A stretch of 52,492 nucleotides of DNA from Coriobacteriales bacterium (GCA_017515595.1 JAFWFL010000105.1:1-52492), one strand, 5' to 3'. Positions 34,963-44,975 are shown, numbered from the stretch's first letter. Notes: a model not told the origin generated them from the letters alone. Numbers and translations are program-made.

Positions 34963-36249
34963 ATGGCACGGGCAGGTAACATACATTATAGCTGGTTGGT
35001 TTGCTCGGGTTGCGCTATTGCGCTTTTCTGCACAAGCGGACTCTCGATTAATGCGTTTACCGTTTATCAGCCGTTTCTTATTGATGCTTACGGTCTTACC
35101 GGCGCTGAGTCCTCGGCGATTATTACCGTGCGCAGTCTGTTTGCCTTTATCGCGATGTTCCTGACGGCGCCTTACTACAAAAGAATTTCTCTGCGTGCGG
35201 GGCTCACTCTTGCGACGCTCCTTATAGCTGCAGGTATTCTCCTGTTTGGCCTGGCTCGGGACTTCATCTCATGCTGTTTTGCGGCTGCCGTTGTGGGAAT
35301 TGCTTATGGTCTGGGAACCATGGTGCCTATCGCCATGCTGTTGGGCAGGTGGTTTGAAGGAGGCCGCAACACCGCTTTGGGTATTTGTACGGCAGTAACG
35401 GGCCTTTCTACCTTGGGGATTCCCACGCTTTTAACCGCGCTCGTCGAGACATGGGGCCTGACCTTTGCGTTTACGGCCGAGGCAGTCTTTATTGTGCTTT
35501 GCGCGTTGGCATGTTTTGTGCTCGTAAGGAGCTGTCCCGCTGATATGGGACTCGAGCCTTATGGCCAGGGTCTTCTCGGCGATACTACGCAAACTATGTC
35601 CCAAGCGGACAAAAAGCCTCTCGCCAAGCGCGCCTGGTATGTTCTTGCGCCAATGCTTTTGCTTTTGGGTGGCCTTACCAGTGTGGGTTACAGCCACCTC
35701 TCGGTTTTTACCTCGTCAAACGGCTTTGCCTCACACGTGACCGCGCTCTTTATTACCGTCTCGGGTGTGGCGCTCATTCTCAGCAAAATTGCGTTTGGTT
35801 TTTTGTCCGAGAAGATCTCGGTCTACCGTTGTAACTGGTTGTTTGGCTGCTGTCTCATAGCTGGGTTTGTGCTGCTTTGTGTAGCTCAGAGCAGCATCGT
35901 GCTCATGTTCTGCGGTGTTTGTCTCTACGGAATTGGCCTAGCCACAACAACCGTAGGCCTTACTGCCTGGGCGGGCGATTTGAGCGACACTGCCCATTAT
36001 GATCAAACCGTGCGCCGTTTCCAAATTGGTTATGCGGCAGGAGGCCTGGTGTTTTCTCCGCTGCCGGGAATTCTTGCAGATGCCTTTGGCGGTTCATATA
36101 TCCCGGCGTATATTTTCTTTGCTGTATGCGCTGTGTTTGTGGTGCTGACTATTCAGGCGGTATACCGTTTTCACACAAAGGGTTACGTTTTTACGGGTGC
36201 CTTTCTGCGTTCAAAAAAGGACTCTTGTGTAGCGTTTGACAAATCATAA
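34963..36249 (+). CDS. Major facilitator superfamily transporter
   Basis: A 428-residue, twelve-helix MFS protein of the monocarboxylate/oxalate-formate antiporter type. The N-terminal helix is SWLVCSGCAIALFCTSGLSI, and helix pairs recur to LTIQAVYRFHTKG. A cytoplasmic loop after helix 6 (PYGQGLLGDTTQTMSQADKK) divides the halves. It likely brings in or expels the substrate or product of the molybdoenzyme encoded behind it. The start is the ATG after CAGGGAGT. Divergent LysR gene upstream; the molybdoenzyme gene starts 182 bp downstream on the same strand. Confidence 0.9.
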   Translation: MARAGNIHYSWLVCSGCAIALFCTSGLSINAFTVYQPFLIDAYGLTGAESSAIITVRSLFAFIAMFLTAPYYKRISLRAGLTLATLLIAAGILLFGLARDFISCCFAAAVVGIAYGLGTMVPIAMLLGRWFEGGRNTALGICTAVTGLSTLGIPTLLTALVETWGLTFAFTAEAVFIVLCALACFVLVRSCPADMGLEPYGQGLLGDTTQTMSQADKKPLAKRAWYVLAPMLLLLGGLTSVGYSHLSVFTSSNGFASHVTALFITVSGVALILSKIAFGFLSEKISVYRCNWLFGCCLIAGFVLLCVAQSSIVLMFCGVCLYGIGLATTTVGLTAWAGDLSDTAHYDQTVRRFQIGYAAGGLVFSPLPGILADAFGGSYIPAYIFFAVCAVFVVLTIQAVYRFHTKGYVFTGAFLRSKKDSCVAFDKS

Positions 36250-36431
36250 TATTAGTAAATTGACAATTCATGATTGAACATTAAACTGTTCTCTACATTG
36301 GTTTGGAACGGAGAGAAACACTGGACTGCCGTTGGCGTATCCATCCAAAGGTAGTCTATGTTATTTACCAAGCCTTTTGTACGAGAGTTTTGCCGTTGGC
36401 AAAAGAGAGGGAGATAAAAGAAGGGAGACTT

Positions 36432-39086
36432 ATGTTGGACAAAGCTCTTACCAGACGCAGTTTTGCGAAATGGGGTGCTGCGGCAGCAACAGCAGGACTT
36501 TTGGGCCTCACGTCTGTTTCGCCGGAGAACTGCTTGTTTGCATCTGAAGATGCACCCGCAGAAGAAAAGGGCGAATGGAAAACCGGCGCATGCTATAACA
36601 ACTGCAGCTGCGGCAGCTCGCGTTGTTTGCTCCGCGTTTATGTTGAGGATGGCATCCCGCTTAAAATCCGCACCGACGAGGCAGAGGAAGACTCATATGC
36701 CGTGCCGCAGCGCCGTGCTTGCGCGCGCGGACGTGCGCGTATGAGCGAGCAGACCGGTCCTGCCCGTGTAAAGTACCCCATGAAGCGCAAGAACTGGAGT
36801 CCTGAGGATCCCCACGGCGAGCTTCGTGGTATTGACGAGTGGGAGCGCATTAGCTGGGATGAGGCTCTTGATTATGTAGCCGCAGCCTGGAAGAAGAATC
36901 TTGATGCATACGGCCCCATGGGTGCCCTGTGCGCAGCCAGCTCTAACATTGGCGACGGTTATTATGACAACGTTGTAAACCTCTTTGACGCACTTGGCGG
37001 CTCGGTTCACAACGAGGCCGGTACCGTTTCCTTCGCATCTTACGCGGTGGCCGATACCCACATGATTGGCGGCTTCGCCTTTACCGGTGGCCCTCATCAC
37101 CTGCAGCTTAAGCAGTCTGACCTCCATGTATTGTTTGGCTGCAACTGGGCTGCCAACAAAGCCGGTAACCATACATGGTACTTGCGTCAGTGCAAAGAGG
37201 CAGGCGCAAAGATCATTCTCATTGAGCCCTGGCTTAACCAAACCGCAGCAGCCATTGTGGACGAGTGGATTCCCATTCTGCCCGGTACCGACACCGCACT
37301 CGTCATCGCCATTTGCCACGAGTGGATTGCAAACGGCACGTATGACCAAGATTATCTCGATAAATACTGCGTTGGTTTTGACGACACCACAATGCCTGAG
37401 CATGCAAAAGGCCAGAACCTTTCCTGGAAAGACTACGTCATGGGCACCGGCTATGACATGCTCGAGAAGACCCCGGAGTGGGCCGAGGCAATCTGCGGCG
37501 TCCCCGCACAGCGCATCCGCGACCTTGCTGCCGAGATTGCCGAGGTAGATAAGGTCGACTTCTTTGCGAGCCAGTCAACCGCCAAGATTCCGGCAGGCGA
37601 GCAGTTTGTTCAGAGCTTCTATACCATGGCGCTTATGCATGGCGGCATTGGCACGCCCGGCCATTATATGAGCTGGAGCGGCATTAAGGACTACGTGGGC
37701 GGTTCAATGACCCCCGGTAGTTTCTGCCCCACCACCGCTGACCCCGTGAACCCCCTGCAGCCGGCAGGTGCTCCTGTTTACATGTATTACCCCATTCCTC
37801 AGTGGGATGTTCTTGAGGATCCTCAGTCCTGGCTCAACATGGAGCCGTCCGAGTGCTGGCGCTCGATTCTTGCAGGTGAATATGGCCGTGACATTTGGCC
37901 GGGTGGTAAGCGCAAGATCGACATCCATATGATCTACTTTGGCGGATACATGAACACCCTCAACCAGATTCCTGATGCAAACAACGGTATCAAAGCCGTA
38001 CGCAGCATGGACTTTGTATGGGGTGCCGGTCCTTACTTTGACGCAAGCCGTCAGTACTGCGACATTGTGCTTCCGGTCCAGGTATGGTGGGAGAAGTCGA
38101 ATAAGGCCTTTGGCGGAGACGCTTCTTCTGTTCTCTGGTTTGACCAGATCATGGAGCCGCTTTATGAGGCCAAGCATGAGCAGTGGATTATGGAGCAGCT
38201 CGCTCCCCGCATGGGCGTTGACCCCAAAGCCGTAAGCCCGCTTTCTGATGATGACCGCCGCTACGCCACCGTGCGCGACGCCACCATTATGAACAACGAG
38301 ACCTTCATGTCTTCTCCGCTTCTTACCATTACGCAGGAAGAAATTGATGAGCTCTTCCCCGAGGCAGAAGGCGCAGCACCTCAGGAAGGCGCATATACCT
38401 TTGCCGAGTTCCGCGAGAAGGGTATTCTTAAGTACCCGTTCACCGAGGATTCAATTGCCTATGCTGAGCCGTTTGGCGCCTTTGTTGCTGATCCGGAAAA
38501 CGCTCCTCTGGCAACTGCTTCTGGCAAATTTGAGATCTATTGCGAGACCCTCGCTTACATGATTAACTCCGTGGGTTACTCCAACATTGCACCTATTGGT
38601 ATGTACCAGATTGGCGACCCCGAGCAGGGCGCCGAGTCCCGTACCGAGGAATGGCCGCTTGTTCTTTGGTCACCCCATTCACTGCGCCGCTCCCACAGCC
38701 CCAACGACAACGCCGTATCGCTGCGTGAGGCCTTCCCGCAGGAGTGCTTCATGTCAACGGTAGACGCCGAGGCCCGCGGCATCAAGAACGGCGACACCGT
38801 TCTTATGACAAGCCCGCACGGCAAAGTATTGCGCCACGCAAAAGTTCTGCCTTACATTGTTCCCGGCGCTGTAGCCATTCAGGACGGTGCTTGGATTCAG
38901 ATTGATGAGGAATCCGGCATTGACCTTGGCGGATGCCCCAACATTCTCCAGGCCCCCAAGTCATCCGGCGGCGGATGCCAAGCCTGGACCGGCACACTTT
39001 TGCAAGTCGAGAAATATGAGGGGCCGCTTACGCTTGACGCCGACAAGAACCGTCCCATTGTGACGCCCGTTGGCATTGAAGCGTAG
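36432..39086 (+). CDS. Tat-exported molybdopterin oxidoreductase, DMSO reductase family
   Basis: An 884-residue catalytic subunit. LTRRSFAKWGAAAATAG is the Tat signal. The N-terminal [4Fe-4S] site is CYNNCSCGSSRCLLRV plus RRACARGR. The bis-MGD domains follow: ERISWDEALDYVAAAWKKN, LHVLFGCNWAANKAGNHTWY and, near the C terminus, the molydopterin-binding barrel (LWSPHSLRRSHSPNDNAVSL, DAEARGIKNGDTVLMTSPHG). The Mo ligand is probably the Ser in GTVSFASYA. The enzyme could be a respiratory reductase or a catechol-dehydroxylase-like enzyme, both common in this bacterial family. RBS GGGAG 5 nt before the ATG at 36432; an in-frame upstream ATG lacks an RBS. Next genes: FeS subunit, then chaperone. Confidence 0.92.
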   Translation: MLDKALTRRSFAKWGAAAATAGLLGLTSVSPENCLFASEDAPAEEKGEWKTGACYNNCSCGSSRCLLRVYVEDGIPLKIRTDEAEEDSYAVPQRRACARGRARMSEQTGPARVKYPMKRKNWSPEDPHGELRGIDEWERISWDEALDYVAAAWKKNLDAYGPMGALCAASSNIGDGYYDNVVNLFDALGGSVHNEAGTVSFASYAVADTHMIGGFAFTGGPHHLQLKQSDLHVLFGCNWAANKAGNHTWYLRQCKEAGAKIILIEPWLNQTAAAIVDEWIPILPGTDTALVIAICHEWIANGTYDQDYLDKYCVGFDDTTMPEHAKGQNLSWKDYVMGTGYDMLEKTPEWAEAICGVPAQRIRDLAAEIAEVDKVDFFASQSTAKIPAGEQFVQSFYTMALMHGGIGTPGHYMSWSGIKDYVGGSMTPGSFCPTTADPVNPLQPAGAPVYMYYPIPQWDVLEDPQSWLNMEPSECWRSILAGEYGRDIWPGGKRKIDIHMIYFGGYMNTLNQIPDANNGIKAVRSMDFVWGAGPYFDASRQYCDIVLPVQVWWEKSNKAFGGDASSVLWFDQIMEPLYEAKHEQWIMEQLAPRMGVDPKAVSPLSDDDRRYATVRDATIMNNETFMSSPLLTITQEEIDELFPEAEGAAPQEGAYTFAEFREKGILKYPFTEDSIAYAEPFGAFVADPENAPLATASGKFEIYCETLAYMINSVGYSNIAPIGMYQIGDPEQGAESRTEEWPLVLWSPHSLRRSHSPNDNAVSLREAFPQECFMSTVDAEARGIKNGDTVLMTSPHGKVLRHAKVLPYIVPGAVAIQDGAWIQIDEESGIDLGGCPNILQAPKSSGGGCQAWTGTLLQVEKYEGPLTLDADKNRPIVTPVGIEA

Positions 39087-39103
39087 AGGGAGGAGAGATA
39101 CTT

Positions 39104-39730
39104 ATGACGCAATATGCATTCTACTTTGACTCGGCACGCTGCACCGGCTGCAAGTCGTGCCAGGTTGCCTGTAAAGAGAATTATCACCTGCCTACCGACA
39201 ACCTGTACAGGCGCGTATATGACTATGCCGGCGGTTCCTGGGAACCAACCGAAGCAGGCCACTATGCTCCTAACGGTGTTTTCCATTACTTCATAAGCAT
39301 GGCTTGCAACCATTGCGAAAACCCCGCATGCGTTGCAAACTGCCCCACAGGCGCTATGCAAAAAGACCCTGAGACCGGTATTGTTTGGACTGACCATGAG
39401 ACCTGCATTGGCTGCGCAACCTGTGTTGGCGTATGCCCGTACAACGCCCCGCAGCTCCATGCAGACCTGGGCTACTCCATTAAGTGCGATATGTGCAAAG
39501 ACGAGGTTGCAAACAATCAGAAGCCCTACTGCGTCATGGCTTGCCCCATGCGCGCACTCGATTGGGGCGACGTGGATAAGCTCCGCGCCAAGTATGGAGA
39601 GGGCAACATAGAGATCGAACCGCTCCCCATGAACACCACCAATCCTACCACTATTATTAACCCCCACAAAGATGCCCAGCCCACCGGCCAAGGAACCGGC
39701 GCTGTGGTAAGCTTTGAGTACGAGTTGTAA
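39104..39730 (+). CDS. Four-cluster ferredoxin subunit (DmsB type)
   Basis: A 208-residue electron-transfer subunit. Four Cys groups can be read: CTGCKSCQVACKENY, CNHCENPACVANCPTGAM, CIGCATCVGVCPYNAP and CDMCKDEVANNQKPYCVMAC with PMRAL, enough for four [4Fe-4S] clusters. It passes electrons to the molybdopterin subunit encoded 17 bp upstream. There is no signal peptide, as usual for a partner carried through Tat with the catalytic subunit. A membrane-anchor gene (DmsC/NrfD type) is missing after it. Confidence 0.93.
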   Translation: MTQYAFYFDSARCTGCKSCQVACKENYHLPTDNLYRRVYDYAGGSWEPTEAGHYAPNGVFHYFISMACNHCENPACVANCPTGAMQKDPETGIVWTDHETCIGCATCVGVCPYNAPQLHADLGYSIKCDMCKDEVANNQKPYCVMACPMRALDWGDVDKLRAKYGEGNIEIEPLPMNTTNPTTIINPHKDAQPTGQGTGAVVSFEYEL

Positions 39731-39737
39731 CAAGAAT

Positions 39738-39771
39738 TTCTCCGCATAGGACGTAGGTTCTATGCGGAGAA
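39738..39771 (+). terminator. Inverted repeat after the FeS subunit gene
   Basis: TTTCTCCGCATAG pairs with CTATGCGGAGAAA around a 7-nt loop. No T-run follows, so partial termination or processing is more likely than a full stop. Confidence 0.55.
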
Positions 39772-40029
39772 ACCCGGGCTGTGCCGGCTTGCTTAACGCA
39801 TGTCCGGTTCTCTGCGGAGCAAAACGGTTGATGCAAGTTATGACGGGCGCTAGCATGAGCGCAGACAAAATTCGGAGAGTTTCTCGGCAAAAGGCCAGGT
39901 AACAGAAAACTTTTGAAAATTGATCATGCTAGTACCCGTCAAAACTTGCAGAGAGCCAAACTATGCGATCCAACAGTATGACATTTACATGGTCTTTCCG
40001 GTACAGAATACCTTATTGAGGGAGTCCTC

Positions 40030-40734
40030 ATGGAACAAGAAGTTCTTTGCGCTGCGCAGGTTATGTTTGCGCTTGTATCAAAACTCATCTATCTTGAGCC
40101 CACTGCTGATGATATGCGGTTTTATATGGAAGCTGACCTGTTTTCGCAGGTGCCTTTTGGTGAGGATGACCCCGAGGTTGTAACCGGCCTTGTCCAAATG
40201 CAGTCATGGTGTTTAGAAACATCTGAGGATCCAGACTCTTTTGATAGCAGGTTAGCAGACCTCAGACGTGACCAGTTTCAGCTGTTTGTTGGCGCAGGTA
40301 TTCCAGATGCGCCAAGCTGGGCCGGTTATTACCTGAGTACCGACAGCCAGATTCTCAGCGAAGAAACACTCCCTGTGCGCAGACTGTACCGCGAGTTTGG
40401 TCTTCAAATGGAGCACCTGAACCGCGAGCCGGATGATAACCTGGGAATTATGCTGAGCTTCCTGGCGCATCTCATTGATATTGAGACTGATCCCATAGAA
40501 CCTGAGGACAAAAAGCAGCGCGCAGCTTCTGCTCAGCAAGAACTTCTCGTCGAACGCATTCTTCCATGGCTTGCAAGCTGGCATTATCTTGTCAACAAAC
40601 ACGCACGTACAGAATTCTACCGCGGCATTGGCAACGTAACCTTTGGCCTGGTACGCACCTATGCGCAACGTTTTGACATACGATATGACAGTAAAGACCA
40701 GCGCTTTGTTATATCTGCCCATACGACTGTTTAA
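40030..40734 (+). CDS. TorD/DmsD-type chaperone for the molybdoenzyme
   Basis: A 234-residue, mostly helical acidic protein: LVSKLIYLEPTADDMRFYME at the start, then PVRRLYREFGLQMEHLNREP and DDNLGIMLSFLAHLIDIETD, the region with the family's conserved Pro/Asp and His pattern. Such proteins bind the Tat signal of the catalytic subunit and help load the cofactor before export. ATG after GGGAGT. It is separated from the FeS gene by 299 bp with a CGGAGA-rich inverted repeat (39738-39768, TCTCCGCATAG with CTATGCGGAGA), a likely transcript end or attenuator. Confidence 0.85.
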   Translation: MEQEVLCAAQVMFALVSKLIYLEPTADDMRFYMEADLFSQVPFGEDDPEVVTGLVQMQSWCLETSEDPDSFDSRLADLRRDQFQLFVGAGIPDAPSWAGYYLSTDSQILSEETLPVRRLYREFGLQMEHLNREPDDNLGIMLSFLAHLIDIETDPIEPEDKKQRAASAQQELLVERILPWLASWHYLVNKHARTEFYRGIGNVTFGLVRTYAQRFDIRYDSKDQRFVISAHTTV

Positions 40735-41110
40735 GCAGGTAAAAGGCTGTATATTTGGATTTAAGTATCTGCCAAATCATAAAGAAAAATCCATAAGAAG
40801 TGCTGGCGGTTATCATACGTATCTGTTTACAGAGGCGTCATGGATAAAAAGCTTAAAACCCCCAATTTGAAGTGCTGGTGCTGGCACAGATATCGAAAAT
40901 GCAATATGAATGTTTCAAGATTATCAGGTGGTACAAATTCAAGTGTCCTTGACATGGGGAGCACTTCAGTCCTCCATTAAAGGGCAATTTGTGCCAGAAT
41001 CCTCCACAAATGCGGGAAGGCTTTACAATTTAGCTGGCAGCTGAGGACTTTGTTTTGGGAACCTTCTACAATCATCAGTATGGTTGGTCTATGATTGAAG
41101 GAGGTTTCTG
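40735..41110. other. Gene-free stretch, nothing recognised
   Basis: No convincing reading frame, hairpin or repeat is visible between the chaperone gene and the PASTA protein. An AAGGAGG at 41099-41105 belongs to the PASTA gene. Confidence 0.5.
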
Positions 41111-41959
41111 ATGATTGGTTTGAAGAGCAAAGTGGCATTGATATTGATGCTGTGTGCAGGGGCTTTGTTTGCCGGCATGGCCGGGCAGGCATTTGGTGCG
41201 GTGGTGCCGGATGTGAGCGGGAGTACGTATGTTACGGCAGCCGACGCGCTTGAAGATGCGGATCTTCAGGTTAAAACCGTACGCGAGGACGGGAACTCTG
41301 TAGCGATACTCGTAGCTACCAACTGGATGGTAGTAGACCAGAATCCCAAAGCCGGAACAGAGGTTGAGGATGAATCTGTTGTTACACTGACGGTAAGAAA
41401 AGCAACAGACGAGGAAAACAAACAGGCTATTAACGAGAAGAACACCCTCATGTACGGCGAGTTTCATATGTCGATGCTGGATACTATGACACTTGATGAG
41501 CTCATTAAACTCCGTGATGAAGTCAATGCGCGCATCAGCCAGATGCAGGCTTCTGCAGAAGCATCGGGCGGACCCGCGGTTATTGATGCATCAAATTATA
41601 TTGGGCAGACTGTAAGGTTCGACGGGTTTGTTATAGGACTATATGATGTTTATACAACTGTCCAGGATTATAGCGGTACCCTCTACATTCGTGTTCCTTT
41701 GGCTCTTGGAAATGAGAATGATAAAACAGATTCAATCAACATGTTTTATGTTTCATACTTTGGCTCCCATGGTACAGAAATCGATATTCCGTATTTCTCG
41801 TTTGATGATGAGATTTCGACATTTGGCGATTTGAGGCCCGGTGCTGCCACAGAAGTAGCGGCATATCTTAAGTACGACGGTGACGGAATGTACTACATTA
41901 CCTTTGATAACTGGTCGGAGACAGCAGAGATTGCGGTGCCCGTCTCGATCAACGGATAA
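41111..41959 (+). CDS. Secreted PASTA-domain protein
   Basis: A 282-residue protein. A Sec signal peptide (KVALILMLCAGALFAGMAGQ, ending AFGA) is followed by a PASTA domain at residues ~31-95 (VVPDVSGSTYVTAADALEDA, then VVDQNPKAGTEVEDESVVTL). A short helical segment (MTLDELIKLRDEVNARISQM) and a beta-rich C-terminal domain (YIGQTVRFDGFVIGLYDVYT) complete it. There is no kinase or transmembrane domain, so it is a free or surface-associated relative rather than a Ser/Thr kinase; PASTA domains bind cell-wall fragments. RBS GAAGGAGG 5-7 nt before the ATG. It ends at a bidirectional terminator. Confidence 0.8.
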   Translation: MIGLKSKVALILMLCAGALFAGMAGQAFGAVVPDVSGSTYVTAADALEDADLQVKTVREDGNSVAILVATNWMVVDQNPKAGTEVEDESVVTLTVRKATDEENKQAINEKNTLMYGEFHMSMLDTMTLDELIKLRDEVNARISQMQASAEASGGPAVIDASNYIGQTVRFDGFVIGLYDVYTTVQDYSGTLYIRVPLALGNENDKTDSINMFYVSYFGSHGTEIDIPYFSFDDEISTFGDLRPGAATEVAAYLKYDGDGMYYITFDNWSETAEIAVPVSING

Positions 41960-41989
41960 TCAGCCGAGAAGCAAACAGAGGCTTTCAGC

Positions 41990-42031
41990 AATAAGGCGGA
42001 ACAACAGAACCTCCTGTTGTTCCGCCTTATT
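41990..42031. terminator. Bidirectional terminator between convergent genes
   Basis: The 17-base arm at 41990-42006 (AATAAGGCGGAACAACA) is the exact complement of 42015-42031. It sits between the PASTA gene and the minus-strand flavoprotein pseudogene. Confidence 0.8.
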
Positions 42032-42100
42032 GGCGCAAGAATTAAATCCCGTTATATCGGGAGCTGTAACGTTTAGCCGGCGATATATGCAGCTGTGTTC

Positions 42101-43584
42101 TTAGCGGCCGGAGTCTACGGCCTGGCCCATGGCGCCGCCTGAGATGGCGAAGCTGTAAGCGAACTTGCGGTAGTTCATGTTCGACTCCATGCCTACGGCA
42201 TAAAGACCGGGGATGGGGGAACCGTCGGGACGGATGACTTCATACTTAAGGTCAACAACAATGCCGCCAACGGTGCCGTGAGCCGAGAGGATCTGCCTGA
42301 AAGCAAAGAACGGAGGCTCGGAAATAGGAGCAAGCCCGGTGAGGTCTTTACCAAAATCAGTATCTACGCCTGCTTCGATAAGAGCATTGTAGTTTGCAAT
42401 GCTTGCGGCCAGAGCCTCTGCGTCGATGTTGATCTGAGCAGCGAGATCATCAATGCTGTCAGCATAGAATACGCCGGTGGGGCTGTCGACGGCTTCAACC
42501 TTAGCATCCTCAAGAGCGTCGCCCATCATTGCGGCATCAAAGATGGAGTAAATCTCGTTGTGCTGGAAGAGCAGGTTCATGGCCGGAAGTGACGGCAGAC
42601 CCTTGCAGGCGCTCTCGTCAACAATGCGCTCTCCGTCCTGGTTAACCCACATGGTCTTGGGATCAACGGCGTAGAGCCCAAATGCGCGGTTGGGGGTGTC
42701 GCCCATAACAAGGCCGTTAAAGCTGTTGTGTGCAGAGTCGTCAACGCCGCCTGCGGCGATGACCATGTTAATGCCGTCGCCTACATTGGTAAGAGCGCCG
42801 TCGCAGGAATACCTGCCAACAGGCATTCTCCAGAAGCGCTTCGCAACTTCCTCAAGGCTGCCGCCATAGCCGCCGCCGGCGAGAATAACTGCCGGTGCGT
42901 CAATCTCGAGAACGCCGCCGTCGCTTGTGGTAGCATAAATACCGGCAACACGTCCGTCTTCCATCTTGAGTGCACGGCCGCGGGTGCTCAGGAGAAGCTC
43001 GCATCCCTCATGGCTCTTGAACTCGGCCTCCATGGGGTCACCGTAGTAGTCTGTGCTTCATGGTCACCCGGGAACCAGTGGAATACGGGGAATGCGCCCA
43101 TGCCGCGATAATCATCAACAACACCGGTAAACTGCACGCCATTGTCAATGAGCCACTGAATGTTGTCGCCCGAGCGCTCAAGCTGCTCTTTCCAGAAGCG
43201 GCCGTCGAGGCAGTAACGGCAAGCTTCATTCTCGACCTTAATGACCTCGGGGATAGAAATCTCAATGCCCTGTTCGCGCTGAATGGGGCTGTCAACAGCG
43301 GCAATGCCCTCAGTACTGCGAATAACTGCGCCGCGGATTGCAGAAGCTTCAATAATGATGGTCTTAAGACCTTCCTGTGCGGCCGCAACGCCTGCTGCTA
43401 TGCCCGAGACACCCGAGCCCATAACAACAACGTCTGCCTCGAGGGTTTGGGTAACCTGGGAGGCGTAATCAACGGGAGCGTCGGCAGCTGCGGGTTCCTC
43501 GGCCATAGCGCTTGCAACAGCGCCACACGCGATGGTTCCGGCAGTGGCTGCAACAAACATTCTCCTGCTAAGGTTCTCACTCAT
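42101..43584 (-). pseudogene. Tat-exported FAD flavoprotein broken by a frameshift
   Basis: From the ATG at 43584 (RBS GGAG) the first frame gives the Tat signal LSRRMFVAATAGTIACG, the FAD motif VVVMGSGVSGIAAGVAAAQE and continues to FPVFHWFPGDHEA; it then goes out of frame and stops near 42988. The second frame takes over at DYYGDPMEAEFKSHEGCELL and runs to GLYAVGMESNMNYRKFAYSF and AISGGAMGQAVDSGR. Between GAA (43057-43059) and ACA (43052-43054) only two bases remain, so one base has been lost at about 43055. Without this, the product would be about 494 residues, normal for the family. It may be a real pseudogene or a sequencing error. Confidence 0.88.
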
Positions 43585-43897
43585 GATATTCTCCAATCTT
43601 GTAGACCGGTTTTTAGCCTGCAGTTGATCAACAGGCATCTTGACAAGCCTCACAATACCATGGCACGAGGTACAAATACATCACGCGGCAATAACGAAAT
43701 CCCTCATAAGTGCATCGCCAGTAGCACCTGGTGACTCCTCTGGTGATGCCATTACCTGGGGCGTGGCACGCTGACACAAGGACAGATATTTGTCATCCGG
43801 AGCCAAAAAATTTTATTTTTGTAATGTCGAGAAGACCGAGAAGGTGTTTGCGCAAAGCAAGACCCTGTTTTTAACTTGATTTATCCAATTTGTTTGG
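43585..43897. other. Intergenic stretch without a gene
   Basis: It holds a TCGAGAAG/CCGAGAAG pair near 43826-43840 (both in the same direction) and an AT-rich run near 43806-43822. Nothing else could be supported. Confidence 0.5.
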
Positions 43898-44968
43898 CTA
43901 TTTGTCCACTTCAATCAGGAGGCCTTTTAACTCTTCCTTTGTTGGCAATATAGTTTGATATTTGCTTGCAAATATCTGCTCATTGTCTTCAGGCAGGGTC
44001 ATCTCTACTATTGCATCGTTTTTATCCCTGCAAAGCAGGATACCAATGGTAGGGTTTTCTTCTTCGAGTTTTACCTTGCGATCATAGTAATGCACATACA
44101 TCTGCATTTGACCAATATCCTGATGAGTCAGCTTATCAAGCTTGAGGTCAAATAATACAAAGCAACGCAAGAGACGATTATAAAATACGAGATCAACTTT
44201 AAAGTGATCCTCATCAAAGGTAAATCGTTGCTGTCTGCCTACGAATGCAAAGCCACGCCCCAATTCAAGAAGGAATTCCTGCAAGTGATCGATAATTCGT
44301 GTCTCAAGTTCGGTTTCTGAGTATTTTGTTTCTTCTTTCAGGCCGAGAAACTCGAGCACATAAGGGTCTTTTACTACATCAATTGGTTCTTGAATGACCT
44401 GGCCTTCTTCTGCAAGTTTGCGCACGCCTTCCTTGTCGCGGCTAAGGGCAAGACGCTCATAAAGGGCACTATCAAACTGTCTCTGCATCTCAGCCAGGCT
44501 CCAATTGTTTCTGGCTGCCTCGATTTCGTAAAAATGTCGTTCGGCCTCGTTATCAACACGCATAAGCTTGAGATAGTGCGACCAGCTCAAAAAGAATTTT
44601 CGTCCGGTTGAGGTGGTGGGGAGGTTCCTTCCAAATTCCTCAGACACCGTCTGAGGAATTTGGTCTACAGAGTAAACACGAAAGAACTTGCGCATTTGTT
44701 CGACATTTGTCATCGAAAATCCACGACCAAATTCCTCGGTCAGACGGCTCGACACATTGGCAAGTATTTGTTTACCATAATCAGCGCGATCGCTCCCGGC
44801 TTGCTCTTCCTCAAAAATAATCCGTCCGACTTCAAAATAAGCATAGGTTATAGCAAGGTTGACTGAGCGCGCTGCAGCGGTTTTGGCACTGCGTATGACA
44901 TCAGCAGCTGCATCAAGATAACCGGTTCCCTGGATTTGTGTGTTAGTAGTTTCTATTCCCTTATCCAT
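43898..44968 (-). CDS. DUF1016 (YhcG-type) PD-(D/E)xK nuclease domain protein
   Basis: A 356-residue protein. The N-terminal half is the DUF1016 domain (NLAITYAYFEVGRIIFEEEQ, MRKFFRVYSV, LSWSHYLKLMRVDNEAERHF, then YEIEAARNNWSLAEMQRQFD). The C-terminal half is the nuclease fold: ERQ-type block LELGRGFAFVGRQQRF, then DHFKVDLVFYNRLLRCFVLF and DLKLDKLTHQDIGQMQMYVH, with the D and DLK catalytic residues. These proteins often accompany restriction-modification genes; here the gene starts 7 bp after the type IIL enzyme and must be in its operon. Start set at the ATG 44968; an upstream open frame overlaps the methylase gene in the wrong style. Confidence 0.88.
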   Translation of the reverse strand: MDKGIETTNTQIQGTGYLDAAADVIRSAKTAAARSVNLAITYAYFEVGRIIFEEEQAGSDRADYGKQILANVSSRLTEEFGRGFSMTNVEQMRKFFRVYSVDQIPQTVSEEFGRNLPTTSTGRKFFLSWSHYLKLMRVDNEAERHFYEIEAARNNWSLAEMQRQFDSALYERLALSRDKEGVRKLAEEGQVIQEPIDVVKDPYVLEFLGLKEETKYSETELETRIIDHLQEFLLELGRGFAFVGRQQRFTFDEDHFKVDLVFYNRLLRCFVLFDLKLDKLTHQDIGQMQMYVHYYDRKVKLEEENPTIGILLCRDKNDAIVEMTLPEDNEQIFASKYQTILPTKEELKGLLIEVDK

Positions 44969-44975
44969 AGCAACA

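Noticed and set aside
36250-36431. Molybdenum-cofactor riboswitch before the molybdoenzyme gene
   Set aside because: No recognisable Moco riboswitch core in this 182-bp gap.
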